A stretch of DNA of 15,493 nucleotides from Gammaproteobacteria bacterium. Lineage in GTDB: Bacteria > Pseudomonadota > Gammaproteobacteria > SZUA-229. The stretch spans positions 1-15,493 of the forward strand of contig JAPHRB010000083.1 in NCBI GenBank assembly GCA_026197015.1, read 5' to 3'. The notes under the pieces are model-generated. The model was not told the origin of the DNA. It saw only the letters and a program-made list of their open reading frames with translations, and did not search any database. How positions within the stretch are numbered: the first letter of the stretch is position 1; every line of letters starts with the position of its first letter. Position numbers and translations under genes: made by a program. This document shows, one piece after another, positions 15,399 through 15,493 of the stretch.

Positions 15399-15493
15399 GC
15401 GCTCCGTCCCCTTATTGATGCCATCAAGAGTATTACGGAGTCGACACCTTATACTGTCAGCTCTTGGTGGTATGGATTAAGGGGACAGAGCGC
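15399..15493. repeat. Imperfect inverted repeat at right edge, possible MITE-like element
   Basis: Arms 15399-15430 and 15461-15493 are inverted copies. GCGCTC, GTCCCCTTA and CAAGAG are shared, with a few substitutions and one extra base. They flank a 30-bp centre that contains GTCGAC. The right arm ends exactly at the window edge, so the element may extend. No transposase is visible. Confidence 0.75.

Overview
The window looks like a chromosomal segment of a gammaproteobacterium with moderate-to-low GC. The right two thirds hold the conserved cluster mutL-miaA-hfq-hflX-hflK-hflC-yjeT(DUF2065)-hisZ-purA, all on the minus strand. HisZ next to purA points to a lineage with the short, HisZ-dependent HisG rather than the enteric long form. 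Hfq, HflX, HflK and MiaA all read closely like their enteric or pseudomonad counterparts. No rRNA, tRNA, CRISPR array, prophage or complete insertion sequence is visible.

Layout from left to right. (1) Positions 1-3825, minus strand, hold a cell-surface adhesion control module. It starts at 3825 with a large TolC-type outer-membrane exporter fused to a Ca-binding linker, a cadherin-like adhesin domain and an OmpA peptidoglycan-binding domain. It continues with lapG, a periplasmic bacterial-transglutaminase-like cysteine proteinase, and lapD, an inside-out c-di-GMP receptor cut by the left edge. (2) Positions 3826-4231 are an AT-rich divergent intergenic region. (3) A lone plus-strand DHH-family phosphoesterase lies at 4232-5188. 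(4) A perfect 21-bp-stem bidirectional terminator at 5251-5296 separates it from the convergent purA. (5) purA, hisZ and the DUF2065 gene follow. A 228-bp gap then carries a 50-bp tandem repeat and the hflKC terminator. (6) hflC and hflK overlap by one base and sit behind hflX. hflX appears to have its own TATAAT promoter and to be separated from hfq by a hairpin terminator. (7) hfq, miaA and mutL complete the cluster. The whole mutL-miaA gap is filled by a heptamer-based inverted repeat. Upstream of mutL are a REP-like hairpin and a larger imperfect inverted repeat running into the right edge.

How the genes work together. In the Lap/Bpf paradigm, LapD bound to c-di-GMP sequesters LapG. When c-di-GMP falls, LapG is released and cleaves a giant RTX-type adhesin whose N-terminal retention module is lodged in the TolC-like exporter. 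Here the exporter itself carries a predicted cell-wall anchor. The other parts, namely the adhesin and the inner-membrane ABC and HlyD-like subunits, are not in the window. The housekeeping side covers mismatch repair (MutL), tRNA A37 prenylation (MiaA), sRNA-mediated regulation (Hfq), ribosome rescue and splitting (HflX), control of FtsH proteolysis (HflKC), histidine biosynthesis (HisZ) and AMP synthesis (PurA).

The most notable observations are the four-part exporter fusion and the three different repeat structures placed in otherwise conserved intergenic positions.
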